Of a DNA stretch of 39,989 nucleotides, positions 28,396 to 36,377 are shown piece after piece. The position numbers were made by a program, and so were the translations under genes. This DNA comes from Oenococcus oeni DSM 20252 = AWRIB129 (GTDB taxonomy: Bacteria > Bacillota > Bacilli > Lactobacillales > Lactobacillaceae): assembly GCF_000372485.1 (NCBI RefSeq), contig NZ_AQVA01000011.1:33807-73795 (forward strand), given 5' to 3'. Each line of letters opens with the position of its first letter. Positions within the stretch are counted from its first letter, which is position 1. The notes below the pieces were generated by a model. The model did not search any database. It was not told the origin of the DNA and saw only the letters and a list, made by a program, of their open reading frames with translations.

Positions 28396-28433
28396 TTAAA
28401 AAATCGTTTTGCGAAATTGTCAACTCGACAATT
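28396..28433 (-). promoter_or_regulatory. Inverted repeat and possible promoter before mntH
   Basis: AATTGTC-N5-GACAATT (28415-28433) is a perfect 7-5-7 inverted repeat. On the minus strand its inner part supplies TTGACA, followed after 17 bp by TTTAAA. A repressor bound here would cover the -35. It does not look like the usual MntR box. Confidence 0.5.
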
Positions 28434-28439
28434 CGTTTT

Positions 28440-29066
28440 TTATCCCTTTAAAACTAAATGTATTTCCCGAATCAGACGTTCTTTTGAATCATCTGTAAAC
28501 TTTGTATCGTTGTTTAAAACCAATTGGCAGTATATAAAACTTTCATAGATTGACGAAATCACATCGGCCATTGTTTTCGGATCATTTCCATGAATCATAC
28601 GAGTAGAAAATTGGTCGCTTAGGTAGTCGAAAATCTTCCTTTGAATCACGCTATCCAATTTCCATATCCAAGTCATTTGCTTTCGATCAATCGCTGCCTG
28701 TTCCCGAATCATAATTAAAAGGACCTGATAGTTTTCCTTTTTCGTTAAAAGGTTCCACATCATAAGAAAGATATTTACCAACGTTTCCTCAGTAGAACAA
28801 CCAATGCTAACAATTTTATCAAAGCGAATTATGAATTCCGAAGCTTTACTATCGGTAGTCTGCCTGATTATTTCATTGAGAAGCTGTTCTTTCCCGCCAG
28901 GAAAATAATAATATAGCAGGCCATCCGAAGCCCCGGCTTGGTGGTTAATTTCTTTGGTCGAACTTGCTTCGTAGCCTTTTTTGGCAAATAATTGACAGGC
29001 AGCCGATAACAATTTTTCTTTTTGTAAATCCCCTTTGTTGCTTTTCTTCATTTTTTCATTGACCAT
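28440..29066 (-). CDS. TetR/AcrR family transcriptional regulator
   Basis: 208 residues. The N-terminal HTH reads LLSAACQLFAKKGYEASSTKEINHQAG (positions about 18-45) followed by GLLYYYFPGGKEQLL, the characteristic third helix and YYYF-x-x-K signature. The C-terminal ligand domain is not informative. There is no clear ribosome site before ATG 29066; the ATG at 29051 is an alternative. It is divergent from the F420-reductase-like gene and just before mntH, so either could be its target. Confidence 0.85.
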   Translation of the reverse strand: MVNEKMKKSNKGDLQKEKLLSAACQLFAKKGYEASSTKEINHQAGASDGLLYYYFPGGKEQLLNEIIRQTTDSKASEFIIRFDKIVSIGCSTEETLVNIFLMMWNLLTKKENYQVLLIMIREQAAIDRKQMTWIWKLDSVIQRKIFDYLSDQFSTRMIHGNDPKTMADVISSIYESFIYCQLVLNNDTKFTDDSKERLIREIHLVLKG

Positions 29067-29092
29067 TCAATTTAATAATATAACATCTTTTC

Positions 29093-29102
29093 TTCATATG
29101 AA
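29093..29102. promoter_or_regulatory. Palindrome between the tetR gene and the divergent reductase
   Basis: TTCATATGAA is a perfect 10 bp palindrome inside the 98 bp divergent intergenic region. It is a candidate operator for the TetR protein; short and AT-rich, so chance is possible. Confidence 0.35.
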
Positions 29103-29164
29103 AATTATTCACTAATCATGAGACTTGAAAATGGGTAATATATTCTGTATTGGAGGTAATTATT

Positions 29165-29788
29165 ATGAAAATTGCTTTTATCGGCAGCGGCCACGTAGGA
29201 CAGGTCCTTGCCAAACTTTTTATTAAGGCAGGACATTCTGTCGTTCTCACAAATCGTCATGGAAAAGATAGTCTGCTTCCAGTTACTAGTAAATTAGGGT
29301 CTGCTGCACAAGCAGCCGATATCAACTCACTGGGAGACGATCTAGATTTGTTTGTTTTAGCAATTCCTTTTAATGGAGTTAATGATCTTGATGACAATCT
29401 CTTAAAAGGAAAGAAAGTAATTGATGCAAGCAATTATTTTCCCCAGCGTGACGGACGGATTCCAAAGCTGATTAATCATGAAATTTCAAGCTCTCAAATG
29501 CTTGCTGATTACTTTAAGGTGTCCACAATTGTCAAGGCTTTTAATACGATACCGGTTTCTGAATTGGAAGGATTGGCCAACTTTGAAAATAAAAGTGAAC
29601 GAATAGCAATTCCGATCGCCGGCGATGATGTTAAATTTAAAAACATAGTTGCCGAATTAATCGACCAAATTGGATTTAATGCTTATGATGCTGGTAATTT
29701 GAAAAATAGTTTTACTATTCAAGCCGACGGACCTGTTTTCGGATTAACAGTCGATAAAAAAGAATTGTCGAAAAAATTGAATAAATGA
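29165..29788 (+). CDS. NADP(H)-binding oxidoreductase, F420-dependent NADP reductase-like
   Basis: GGAGGT sets the start at ATG 29165; the upstream TTG at 29150 overlaps that site. The protein has 207 residues with AFIGSGHVGQVLAKLF, then LTNRHG at the end of beta-2 (favouring NADPH), DLFVLAIPF, and the conserved VKAFNTIP in the middle. These short proteins are called F420-dependent NADP reductases, but lactic acid bacteria lack F420, so the true substrate is unknown. Divergence from a TetR gene suggests substrate- or stress-induced expression. Confidence 0.8.
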   Translation: MKIAFIGSGHVGQVLAKLFIKAGHSVVLTNRHGKDSLLPVTSKLGSAAQAADINSLGDDLDLFVLAIPFNGVNDLDDNLLKGKKVIDASNYFPQRDGRIPKLINHEISSSQMLADYFKVSTIVKAFNTIPVSELEGLANFENKSERIAIPIAGDDVKFKNIVAELIDQIGFNAYDAGNLKNSFTIQADGPVFGLTVDKKELSKKLNK

Positions 29789-29877
29789 AATAAAAAATAA
29801 TGATATGTTTATTCCCAGAAAAGGCTTTCATAACTCGGGCGTATAATTAAATTAACTAACGTTTTAGGAGGCATCTG

Positions 29878-30795
29878 ATGACTAAAGAGATACAGATTGG
29901 TAAAAGCGAAGTAAAGACCGGAAAACTCGGACTCGGTACAAATAAAGTCGGTGGCCATAATCTTTTCAACGATTTGCAGGATTCCGATGGAAGCCAAATA
30001 ATCGAGGAAGCTTTGAAGGAAAATATTTCATTACTGGACACTGCTTTTATGTACGGATTAGGTAGATCCGAAGAAATTATTGGTCAGGTATTACGGGCAC
30101 ATGACCGCTCCAAAGTTATTTTAGCTACAAAAGCTGCTCAAGACCCGAACGATGGCTTGCATTTAAATAACAAACCGGACTTTTTAAAAGCGTCTGTGGA
30201 TAGTGCTTTAAAACGTTTAAAAACTGATTATATCGACATTTTCTATATCCATTTTCCAGACGAAAAAACACCAAAAGACGAAGCCGTCGAAGCTTTAGCC
30301 GAGGAAAAGAAGGCTGGCAAGATTCGTGCAATTGGTGTATCGAATTTTTCTTTGACGCAAATCAAAGAAGCAAATAAAAATCATCAAATTGATATTGTAG
30401 AAGATAACTACAGCCTTGTTCATCGAGATGCCGAAAAAAATCTCTTTCCCTATCTTAAAGAAGAGGGCATCTCTTTTGTTCCCTATTTTCCTTTGGCTTC
30501 CGGTCTTTTAACTGGAAAATATACAATAAATGATCAACCAAAATTTAAAAAATTCTCAACAGCAGAATACGAAAAAATTATTCATGCTCTCGATAAAGTT
30601 AGGGATCTAGCCAAGGAACACGACTCGACGATTTCTCAGATAATCTTAGCTTGGTATATTGCGAATCCAAATATTGGCGTTGTTATTCCAGGCGCAAGAA
30701 AAGCTGAACAGGTCAAAAGCAACGCTCAGGCTTTAAAAATTAATTTAAGCAATCAGGAATTCCAACAAATAGATCATTTATTTCGGGAATTTTAA
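29878..30795 (+). CDS. Aldo/keto reductase
   Basis: 305 residues, a TIM barrel. Catalytic residues are visible in order: Asp in LLDTAFMYGLGRSEE (Asp and Tyr), Lys in ILATKAA, and His in IFYIHFPDEKT. The cofactor loop near the end (VVIPGARKAEQVKSNAQAL) binds NADPH. AGGAGG lies 6-7 nt before the ATG; TATAAT is at about 29840. It reduces aldehydes or ketones; substrate unknown. A strong two-way terminator follows. Confidence 0.9.
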   Translation: MTKEIQIGKSEVKTGKLGLGTNKVGGHNLFNDLQDSDGSQIIEEALKENISLLDTAFMYGLGRSEEIIGQVLRAHDRSKVILATKAAQDPNDGLHLNNKPDFLKASVDSALKRLKTDYIDIFYIHFPDEKTPKDEAVEALAEEKKAGKIRAIGVSNFSLTQIKEANKNHQIDIVEDNYSLVHRDAEKNLFPYLKEEGISFVPYFPLASGLLTGKYTINDQPKFKKFSTAEYEKIIHALDKVRDLAKEHDSTISQIILAWYIANPNIGVVIPGARKAEQVKSNAQALKINLSNQEFQQIDHLFREF

Positions 30796-30830
30796 AAAAC
30801 TCCGGCGGTTAAAAACGCTGGAGTTTTTTT
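30794..30830. terminator. Bidirectional terminator between the aldo/keto reductase and SDR genes
   Basis: AAAAAACTCCGGCG pairs with CGCTGGAGTTTTTT over 14 bp (one G-U) with an 8 nt loop, with T-runs on both strands, serving two convergent genes. Confidence 0.9.
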
Positions 30831-30855
30831 AAAACAAATGTTTTATCTGTTTAAA

Positions 30856-31617
30856 TTATTGAGCAGTATAACCACCGTCAACCGTGAATTCAGAACCGGT
30901 TGCAAATTTAGCCTCTTCCGATCCCAAATAAACCGCTAACCAACCGATGTCTTCAGGATCACCGATATGGCCCATTGGCGTCTTGGTCCTTTCACTCATA
31001 GCCTTTTCAAAACCATCCATGTCTTCAACCAAAGGGGTTTTAATATATCCTGGATGAATGGTATTAATTCTCAAGTTGTAATCATTTTGTGCGCAATAGA
31101 TTGCAGCTGATTTAGTCATGATCCGCAAAGCTCCTTTGGTCGCATTATATGCAAACAAATTCGGATCGCCAACCAAGCCTTCGATACTCGACATATTAAT
31201 TATAGAGGCGTCTCCGCTTACCGGATGTTTCATATTGATAACGCCATAATGAGTACCAAAGTAGACACCGTCCAGATTAACTGCCATCGTTTGCCGCCAC
31301 TGGGCATAATCGGTGTGTTCAACATCGCCGGGAACACCAATTCCGGCATTATTCACAAGAATATCGACTTTCCCAAATTCCGCAATCACGTCGGCGAACA
31401 ATTTTTTCCAGCCCTCTTCGTTAGAAGCATCGTGAACAACAAACTTAGCATTTTTAGGGTTGCTCAAATGCTTGAATGCTTCTTCACCAATTTTTTGGCG
31501 ACGACCTGTAAAGACTACCTTGGCCCCCTCTTTTAAATACAAATCGACAATCGATAAACCGATTCCTAGCGTTCCGCCGGTTACGATGGCGACCTTTCCT
31601 TTTAAACGATCTACCAT
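30856..31617 (-). CDS. Short-chain dehydrogenase, R-specific alcohol dehydrogenase type
   Basis: GGAGGT sets the ATG at 31617 (MVDRLKGKVAIVTGG); 253 residues. Rossmann motif TGGTLGIG, VNNAG, catalytic Ser in INMSSIEG and YNATK (Tyr, Lys). The whole chain closely follows the Lactobacillus brevis/kefiri R-ADH: TKTPMGHIG, FATGSEF and the C-terminal GGYTAQ, whose last residue helps bind Mg2+ in the known enzyme. TGRRQ after beta-2 places an Arg for NADPH. Such enzymes reduce ketones to R-alcohols. Confidence 0.92.
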   Translation of the reverse strand: MVDRLKGKVAIVTGGTLGIGLSIVDLYLKEGAKVVFTGRRQKIGEEAFKHLSNPKNAKFVVHDASNEEGWKKLFADVIAEFGKVDILVNNAGIGVPGDVEHTDYAQWRQTMAVNLDGVYFGTHYGVINMKHPVSGDASIINMSSIEGLVGDPNLFAYNATKGALRIMTKSAAIYCAQNDYNLRINTIHPGYIKTPLVEDMDGFEKAMSERTKTPMGHIGDPEDIGWLAVYLGSEEAKFATGSEFTVDGGYTAQ

Positions 31618-31707
31618 ATTGAATACCTCCAAATTCTTTCTGTGAATAATTTTACAATCTATTTGTTAAAAAGTAAACAATTAATAATAAATAAAGATTA
31701 AAAATAA

Positions 31708-31742
31708 AAAAAACACCGGTTCAATTTTTACCGGTGTTTTTT
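31708..31742 (-). terminator. Terminator after the hydrolase/remnant unit
   Basis: AAAAAACACCGGT and ACCGGTGTTTTTT pair perfectly over 13 bp with a 9 nt loop. T-runs occur on both strands, but only the minus-strand unit ends here. Confidence 0.88.
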
Positions 31743-31752
31743 TGATATCTGA

Positions 31753-32028
31753 TTAGTTTTTAATCTCGTAAATACTGTAAATCGCTGTTTGATCATGATT
31801 TTTAAAGTATTTATTAGCAAAATCGGAGGCATGCTCGATACTATCGAACTCCTTGTTAGCCAGTCCTGATTTCTTTTCCTTAATAAACCAATCGTTTTTG
31901 ATATCATATATTCCGAATGTAATAGGCTTAACCTTCTTTCCCTTACTTCCATCATATAGCCTATAAGCAAAAAGATCAAACGAAGCGCTTAATTGGTTAA
32001 AAATTGGTTCAGTTGTTGAAAGAAATAT
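31753..32028 (-). pseudogene. Remnant ORF without a start codon
   Basis: An open frame of 91 codons ends at TAA 31755-31753 and has the composition of a real soluble protein (FAYRLYDGSKGKKVKP, FGIYDIKNDWFIKEK, HASDFANKYFKNHD, IYSIYEIKN), but contains no ATG, GTG or TTG. It begins after a TGA inside the hydrolase gene and overlaps that gene by 40 nt. The ORF on 31728-31979 in another frame is its shadow. It is probably the 3' part of a deleted or frameshifted gene, or it starts at an ATT. I do not recognise a family. Confidence 0.45.
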
Positions 32029-32867
32029 TCAGGGTTATCGCGGAGCGACACGTGTGTCGCATCAGGAATAATTTCAAGTTTCCCGTTTGGCAGTTTATCG
32101 GCCATCACTCGAGCTTTCTTGGGACTGATCATATCTTGATCGCCAACCAATATCAAAGTTGGTGTTTTAATTCGATATAACTTATCAGAAACATTCCAAC
32201 CGCTCATCATGCCTTCTGTATGAAAAGGATTCGTTCCCATCATGTAATTAGCAACTTGGTAATTGCTGATATCAATCGCATGCTTGCTTTGACTTTTGGA
32301 AAAACGAGAATAGTAATCATTATAAAATTTTTCCATAAATTGATTAAAAAGTGGATCGTCTAATTCCCCTTTTTTTGCTTCAGTAAAAACATACTTGGCT
32401 TCGTCTTTTGACAAAACCTTGGCCACTTCATCCTTCATCCGATCGGTAAAATCGCTTTCTCGGTCAGACATCCCTACAATCACCAATTTATCAAGATTAC
32501 CCGGATATTTAAGTGCATATTCCAAAGCAATCATTGCACCCCATGAATAACCAAGCAGAATAAATTTGTCATATTCAAGTTGGCGGCGAACTTCTTCCAA
32601 TTCATTGACGAAATATTCAATTCTTAAGTACCTTTTCGCTAATTTAGGATCGCTAAAATCAGGTTGATCAGAATACCAAGAACCAAGTTGGTCATAAGAA
32701 GTTATTTCAGCATTCGGAACGCCCAAGGGCAGCGTTTCAAAAGATTCATGAGTTTCTCCGGGCCCACCATGAACAGCAATTATTTTACTTTTTTTACCAG
32801 AATTTTCAGTGTGCGACCAAAGATGAAAACCACTTGTAAGGGTTAAGATATGTGTGCCATTTTTCAT
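31989..32867 (-). CDS. Alpha/beta hydrolase, proline iminopeptidase-like
   Basis: 292 residues. The oxyanion motif HGGPG (about 34-38), DQLGSW, nucleophile elbow GYSWGAM (Ser near 108), acid in LVGDQDMISP and the histidine in DATHVSLRD complete the triad. HGGPG with DQLG and GYSWG is the hallmark of the S33 prolyl aminopeptidase group, which frees N-terminal proline from peptides; some members are esterases. No signal peptide, so cytoplasmic. The ribosome site before ATG 32867 is poor. Confidence 0.85.
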   Translation of the reverse strand: MKNGTHILTLTSGFHLWSHTENSGKKSKIIAVHGGPGETHESFETLPLGVPNAEITSYDQLGSWYSDQPDFSDPKLAKRYLRIEYFVNELEEVRRQLEYDKFILLGYSWGAMIALEYALKYPGNLDKLVIVGMSDRESDFTDRMKDEVAKVLSKDEAKYVFTEAKKGELDDPLFNQFMEKFYNDYYSRFSKSQSKHAIDISNYQVANYMMGTNPFHTEGMMSGWNVSDKLYRIKTPTLILVGDQDMISPKKARVMADKLPNGKLEIIPDATHVSLRDNPEYFFQQLNQFLTN

Positions 32868-32901
32868 ACATTAAGCATAATAAAAAAAGAATAAAATTTA
32901 A

Positions 32902-32934
32902 TAAAAAATCCCGAACTTTTGATAATTCGAGATT
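32902..32934 (-). terminator. Terminator after the small hypothetical gene
   Basis: AATCTCGAA pairs with TTCGGGATT (one G-U) over 9 bp, followed by six T on the minus strand. Confidence 0.75.
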
Positions 32935-32958
32935 TATTCAAATTTTTTATTTTGCTAA

Positions 32959-33246
32959 TTATTTTACTTTAGCCCAAGTTCTCAAATCACTAAAGGTCTT
33001 CTTCGCATCCTGTGGTTCATCCTTTTCCAACTCATCAATTCGAGCGGAAACCTTTTTGCTATCAACCTTTGGATACTCGTCGATCTTTTCTGATTTGTGA
33101 ACATCTGCGTTATCATAGATCGATTTAAGCAAATACCTTTCAACGTTTTTGTCTTCATCGGCATTCAATGAATCGATATTCTTGGCCAACATAATGGACA
33201 AACCTTCAACATTTAATTTCTCTGCTTCTGCTTCTGCTAATGCCAT
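32959..33246 (-). CDS. Small charged hypothetical protein
   Basis: GGAGG sets the ATG at 33246 (MALAEAEAEKLNVEG); 95 residues, rich in Asp, Glu and Lys, no membrane segment, largely helical by composition. The middle (NIDSLNADEDKNVERYLLKSIYDNADVHKS) and the end (FSDLRTWAKVK) are the only distinctive parts. I recognise no family. The monocistronic layout with a good ribosome site and its own terminator supports a real gene. Confidence 0.65.
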   Translation of the reverse strand: MALAEAEAEKLNVEGLSIMLAKNIDSLNADEDKNVERYLLKSIYDNADVHKSEKIDEYPKVDSKKVSARIDELEKDEPQDAKKTFSDLRTWAKVK

Positions 33247-33339
33247 TTGTTTTCCTCCATACCTCATATAATAAACAATAGTCAGTAAAGGTCAAATAAA
33301 CAATCATCATCCTTAAACGAATAAATTTTGTTCGATTTT

Positions 33340-34620
33340 TTAAACTTTTGTCAAAGCTTGATCCAAGTCGGCAATCAAATCTTCGACATTTTCAATGCCA
33401 ATCGAAACCCTGATTAAATCCAGTGTAATCCCAACAGCTTTTAATTGTTGATCATTTAACTGTGCATGAGTCGTTGATTTCGGATGAATAATTAGTGATT
33501 TTGCATCGCCAACATTTGCCAGTAAAGAAAAAATTTTCAGATTGTCGATTAAAGTTTCCGCTCCTGATTCACCGGCCTTCAAACCAAAAGTAAAGATTGA
33601 TCCGCTCCCTTTGGGAAAATACTTTTTCGCCAACGCTTTGTATTTTGAGTTTTCGGTTTCCGGATAGGAAACCCATGCAACCTTCGAATGCTGCTGCAAG
33701 TAATCAACTATTTTACGAGTATTCGAGACATGACGTTCAATCCTTAAAGAAAGTGTTTCGAGCCCCTGCAAAAAATACCAAGCGGACTGTGGCGATAGAG
33801 TTGCTCCGGTATCGCGCAGATGTTCCGCCCGAATTTTTGTTGTAAAAGCCGCACCCTTTAGATCGGACCAAATCAGGCCGTTATATGAAGCAGTCGGATT
33901 CACAAAATCGGGATAACGATTCGATGCCTGATAATCAAAATCGCCTTTCTCAACGACAACGCCGCCAATTGTTGTGCCGTGTCCGCCGATAAATTTCGTA
34001 GCCGAATGGACGACTATATCAATGCCATAATCAAAGGGACGAACCAGAAAAGGAGTTGCGAAGGTCGAATCAACAACCGTAATAATTTTATATTTTTTCG
34101 CAATTGCTGCAACAGCTTGAAAATCAACGATATTAATTGCTGGATTACCAAGGCTTTCAAAGAAAATCGCTTTGGTGTTTTCCTTAATAGCTGCTTGAAA
34201 ATTTGCCGGATCATCAGGATCAACAAAAGTTGTTTCAATTCCAAGCTTTTTTAAAGTTTCACTGAATAATTCATAGGTACCGCCATAGAGTGTCGATGCC
34301 GAAACAATGTGGTCGCCGGCCCCGGCAACATTTAAAATTGCCGCGGTAACGGCAGCGGCCCCCGAAGCCAAAGAAATCGCACTGCTTCCGCCTTCTAAAG
34401 CGGCAATCCGTGTTTCAAAAGCCGAATTGGTTGGGTTTGTTAAACGACCATAAATATTTCCCGGTTCTGTTAAAGCAAAACGTCCGGCAGCCTCTTTGGC
34501 ATCCTTAAAAACAAACGAAGATGTTTGGTAAATCGGTACCGCCCGCGCGCCAGTGGCCGGATCGGGATTTTCTTGGCCAGCATGAATCTGTTCTGTTTCA
34601 AAATGATAATTATTTTCCAA
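33340..34620 (-). CDS. O-acetylhomoserine sulfhydrylase / homocysteine synthase
   Basis: About 426 residues. PLP-dependent Cys/Met-metabolism family: [26 protein letters not shown] at the N-terminus (positions about 13-38), YGRLTNPT, the PLP lysine in [15 protein letters not shown], and the C-terminal [15 protein letters not shown]. The HAGQ...[11 protein letters not shown] form and length mark MetY/CysD rather than MetC or MetB. It makes homocysteine from O-acetylhomoserine and sulfide. ATG 34638 has no ribosome site; TTG 34620 is preceded by GAGG and gives the usual N-terminus. An unusual leader lies upstream. Confidence 0.9.
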   Translation of the reverse strand: MENNYHFETEQIHAGQENPDPATGARAVPIYQTSSFVFKDAKEAAGRFALTEPGNIYGRLTNPTNSAFETRIAALEGGSSAISLASGAAAVTAAILNVAGAGDHIVSASTLYGGTYELFSETLKKLGIETTFVDPDDPANFQAAIKENTKAIFFESLGNPAINIVDFQAVAAIAKKYKIITVVDSTFATPFLVRPFDYGIDIVVHSATKFIGGHGTTIGGVVVEKGDFDYQASNRYPDFVNPTASYNGLIWSDLKGAAFTTKIRAEHLRDTGATLSPQSAWYFLQGLETLSLRIERHVSNTRKIVDYLQQHSKVAWVSYPETENSKYKALAKKYFPKGSGSIFTFGLKAGESGAETLIDNLKIFSLLANVGDAKSLIIHPKSTTHAQLNDQQLKAVGITLDLIRVSIGIENVEDLIADLDQALTKV

Positions 34621-34680
34621 TGTAGTTACCTCGATCATATTTTTATTAGTTTGAATATTTAAATTAAAAAACGTTTGCTT

Positions 34681-34764
34681 TTATCGCATTCGCGTCTGCA
34701 CCAATCCTTCGCCCCGCCAAAGAAGTAACCAACTGATTGTCGTATGAATTCTTAAACGACTCAT
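34681..34764 (-). CDS. Small leader ORF 2 of the sulfhydrylase gene (27 codons)
   Basis: ATG 34764 follows TTGGAG at 8-9 nt. The peptide contains RLRIHTTISWLLLWRGEG and ends VQTRMR; it holds two Trp, four or more Leu and six Arg. Its ATG overlaps the stop of leader ORF 1 (ATGA). It ends about 60 nt before the sulfhydrylase start. Good ribosome site plus coupling favour translation. I cannot name a relative. Confidence 0.55.
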   Translation of the reverse strand: MSRLRIHTTISWLLLWRGEGLVQTRMR

Positions 34765-34880
34765 TTAAAAAACTCCAACGAACTTATATATAAAAAAACA
34801 CAACCCAAAAAAATGGGTTGCGAATAGTGGATTATATAATTTAGAATTGGCTGTCTATAGTTTCCTAAATCTGTTTTCAT
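34761..34880 (-). CDS. Small leader ORF 1 of the sulfhydrylase gene (39 codons)
   Basis: ATG 34880 begins MKTDLGNYRQPILNY; the frame runs through the terminator hairpin at 34792-34822 and stops at TGA 34763-34761, overlapping the next start. The ribosome site is weak (TTAGAG). Six aromatic Tyr/Phe and a hydrophobic end. The ATGA link with ORF 2 is the main support. Confidence 0.4.
   Translation of the reverse strand: MKTDLGNYRQPILNYIIHYSQPIFLGCVFLYISSLEFFK
34792..34822 (-). terminator. Attenuator terminator in the sulfhydrylase leader
   Basis: On the minus strand CGCAACCC and GGGTTGTG pair over 8 bp (one G-U) around an ATTTTTTT loop, followed by seven T. No gene on this strand lies just upstream, so it acts on the sulfhydrylase leader. 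The region 34639-35025 holds only this leader and its promoter. Confidence 0.82.
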
Positions 34881-34903
34881 CTCTAATTACCATTTGTTAG
34901 TAA

Positions 34904-34932
34904 ACTTTAAATACCAAAGGTATTTTTGTCAA
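34904..34932 (-). promoter_or_regulatory. Sulfhydrylase promoter with a palindrome in its spacer
   Basis: TTGACA (34932-34927), 17 bp, TAAAGT (34909-34904) on the minus strand. The spacer is almost wholly AATACC-TTT-GGTATT, a 6-3-6 inverted repeat (34910-34924), a natural repressor site. Confidence 0.7.
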
Positions 34933-35025
34933 GATATAACAATGTTGATTTAATATTTAAAAATATTTTTCAATAGCATCCATAATAGTAGATAGTAGTA
35001 GTTACTCAAAAAAAGGAGAATTACG

Positions 35026-35667
35026 ATGCCGAAACTTGATTATGATAATCAAAATAACTGGTTGTTTAAAACAGGACAAATGCAATCACCAGTTGCTTTA
35101 GAATCGAATAAGGCTGAGAAAATCGAAAAACAGGCGACTTTAAAACTGAATTATTCAACAAATGCTTCCTATGTTCACGATAATGGGCAGGGAATTGAGA
35201 TTGGATTAAGCGGCAAAGCAATTATTGATAATCGGTTTTTCTCGTTACAACAATTTCACATCCATGCTCCCAGTGAACATCTGCTGAATAATTATAGATT
35301 CGACGGTGAAATTCATTTCGTTCATCAGGCCAAAGACGGAAGAACAGCAGTTATCGCTGTCTTTTTAAAAGCCGGAAAAACTTCTAAAACTTTTTCTCAG
35401 ATATTCAATCACTTGAATCAGGATCAAAACTTTGTTTGCGACCTAACTGATTTAATACCGGAAAATAAATCTTATTATCATTATTTGGGCTCTTTAACAA
35501 CACCACCATTAACAGAGAATGTCGAATGGTATATTTTAGCCAACCCGGTTGAAATTTCAAGACAACAATTAGCAGAATTTCATAAACTTTATCCATATAA
35601 TAATCGCCAACTGCAATCTTTAAACGGAAGGCCAGTATTGTATTGCAGTTCGACTATAAAAAATTAA
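35026..35667 (+). CDS. Alpha-type carbonic anhydrase
   Basis: 213 residues. Zinc ligands lie in QFHIHAPSEH (two His) and GEIHFVHQ (third His); QSPVAL near residue 20 and GSLTTPPLTENVEWYIL are diagnostic of the alpha class. There is no signal peptide, unlike many bacterial alpha enzymes, so it is likely cytoplasmic, converting CO2 and bicarbonate. Bicarbonate feeds carbamoyl phosphate and other carboxylations. AAAGGAG precedes the ATG. Confidence 0.93.
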   Translation: MPKLDYDNQNNWLFKTGQMQSPVALESNKAEKIEKQATLKLNYSTNASYVHDNGQGIEIGLSGKAIIDNRFFSLQQFHIHAPSEHLLNNYRFDGEIHFVHQAKDGRTAVIAVFLKAGKTSKTFSQIFNHLNQDQNFVCDLTDLIPENKSYYHYLGSLTTPPLTENVEWYILANPVEISRQQLAEFHKLYPYNNRQLQSLNGRPVLYCSSTIKN

Positions 35668-35700
35668 CGATCGGATGATTTTCCACGGAGGGAAATGAAA

Positions 35701-36333
35701 ATGAAAATTGTTGTTTTTGGTGGCAGCGGGTTCATCGGTCAAAAATTACTGGAAATTTTAGTGAAAAGGGGCCACGATATTATCAGTGTTTCAAGACATG
35801 GCCGGCCCGATAGCTTGACAGAAAAATGGGCCGATAAGATCACCTGGGTTAGCTCCGATATTTTAAATGACCATGAGTGGCAAAAATACGTCAAAGATGC
35901 GGATTGGATAATCGATTCTGTTGGCATTTTGTTTGAAAATCCAAAAAAAAATATTACTTATGATCGTTTTATTGTTCAGCCGGTTCGCGAAATAACTGAT
36001 TTTTTGAAAAACAATAAAAGCGAAAATAGGTTCTTATTTATATCTGCCAATAAAGGTCCTTTTATTTTTAGAAAATATATGGAAGCCAAATACTTGGCCG
36101 AAAAAATAACTAAAAGACAAAACAAGAATAATTTAATCGTCTATCCCGGACTCGTCTTTGATTCGGTAAAAACTTCTTCGATCGTGATTACCCTGCCACT
36201 GAGAATTCTCAGCCATATACCACTTTTAAATAAAGTAATTATTGGTTATCTGCCAATTAAGCGAGTGACTCTAGCCAAAGAAATCAGCAAAATAATTGAT
36301 GGCGGTCAGTCGATTTATACAAAGAGAAGATAA
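35701..36333 (+). CDS. NAD(P)-binding SDR-like protein (NmrA/NDUFA9-like)
   Basis: GGAGGG (35687-35692) is spaced for ATG 35701 rather than the ATG at 35695. The 210-residue protein begins VVFGGSGFIGQKLLEILVKRGHDI, an extended-SDR glycine-rich motif, then ISVSRHGRPD at the end of beta-2; a catalytic YxxxK is seen as YMEAKYLAEK. It is shorter than epimerases and lacks most of the substrate domain, like atypical SDRs that bind NAD(P). It is 33 nt behind the carbonic anhydrase, probably same transcript. Function unknown. Confidence 0.75.
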   Translation: MKIVVFGGSGFIGQKLLEILVKRGHDIISVSRHGRPDSLTEKWADKITWVSSDILNDHEWQKYVKDADWIIDSVGILFENPKKNITYDRFIVQPVREITDFLKNNKSENRFLFISANKGPFIFRKYMEAKYLAEKITKRQNKNNLIVYPGLVFDSVKTSSIVITLPLRILSHIPLLNKVIIGYLPIKRVTLAKEISKIIDGGQSIYTKRR

Positions 36334-36377
36334 AGGCAACAATGTTTTCGTATTACTTTTTCAAATGATAATTTCGT

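Noticed and set aside
29840-29880. Full promoter for the aldo/keto reductase
   Set aside because: TATAAT is clear at about 29850 but no acceptable -35 lies 16-18 bp upstream, so no complete promoter is called.
30200-30225. Possible LacI operator (TTAAAACGTTTAAAA) near 30205
   Set aside because: Inside the aldo/keto reductase coding sequence and imperfect compared with CTAAAACGTTTTAG.
31728-31979. ORF of 83 codons starting MIFLLIGYMM
   Set aside because: Composition is unlike a protein, no ribosome site, and it runs over the terminator; the neighbouring frame (31753-32028) is protein-like instead.
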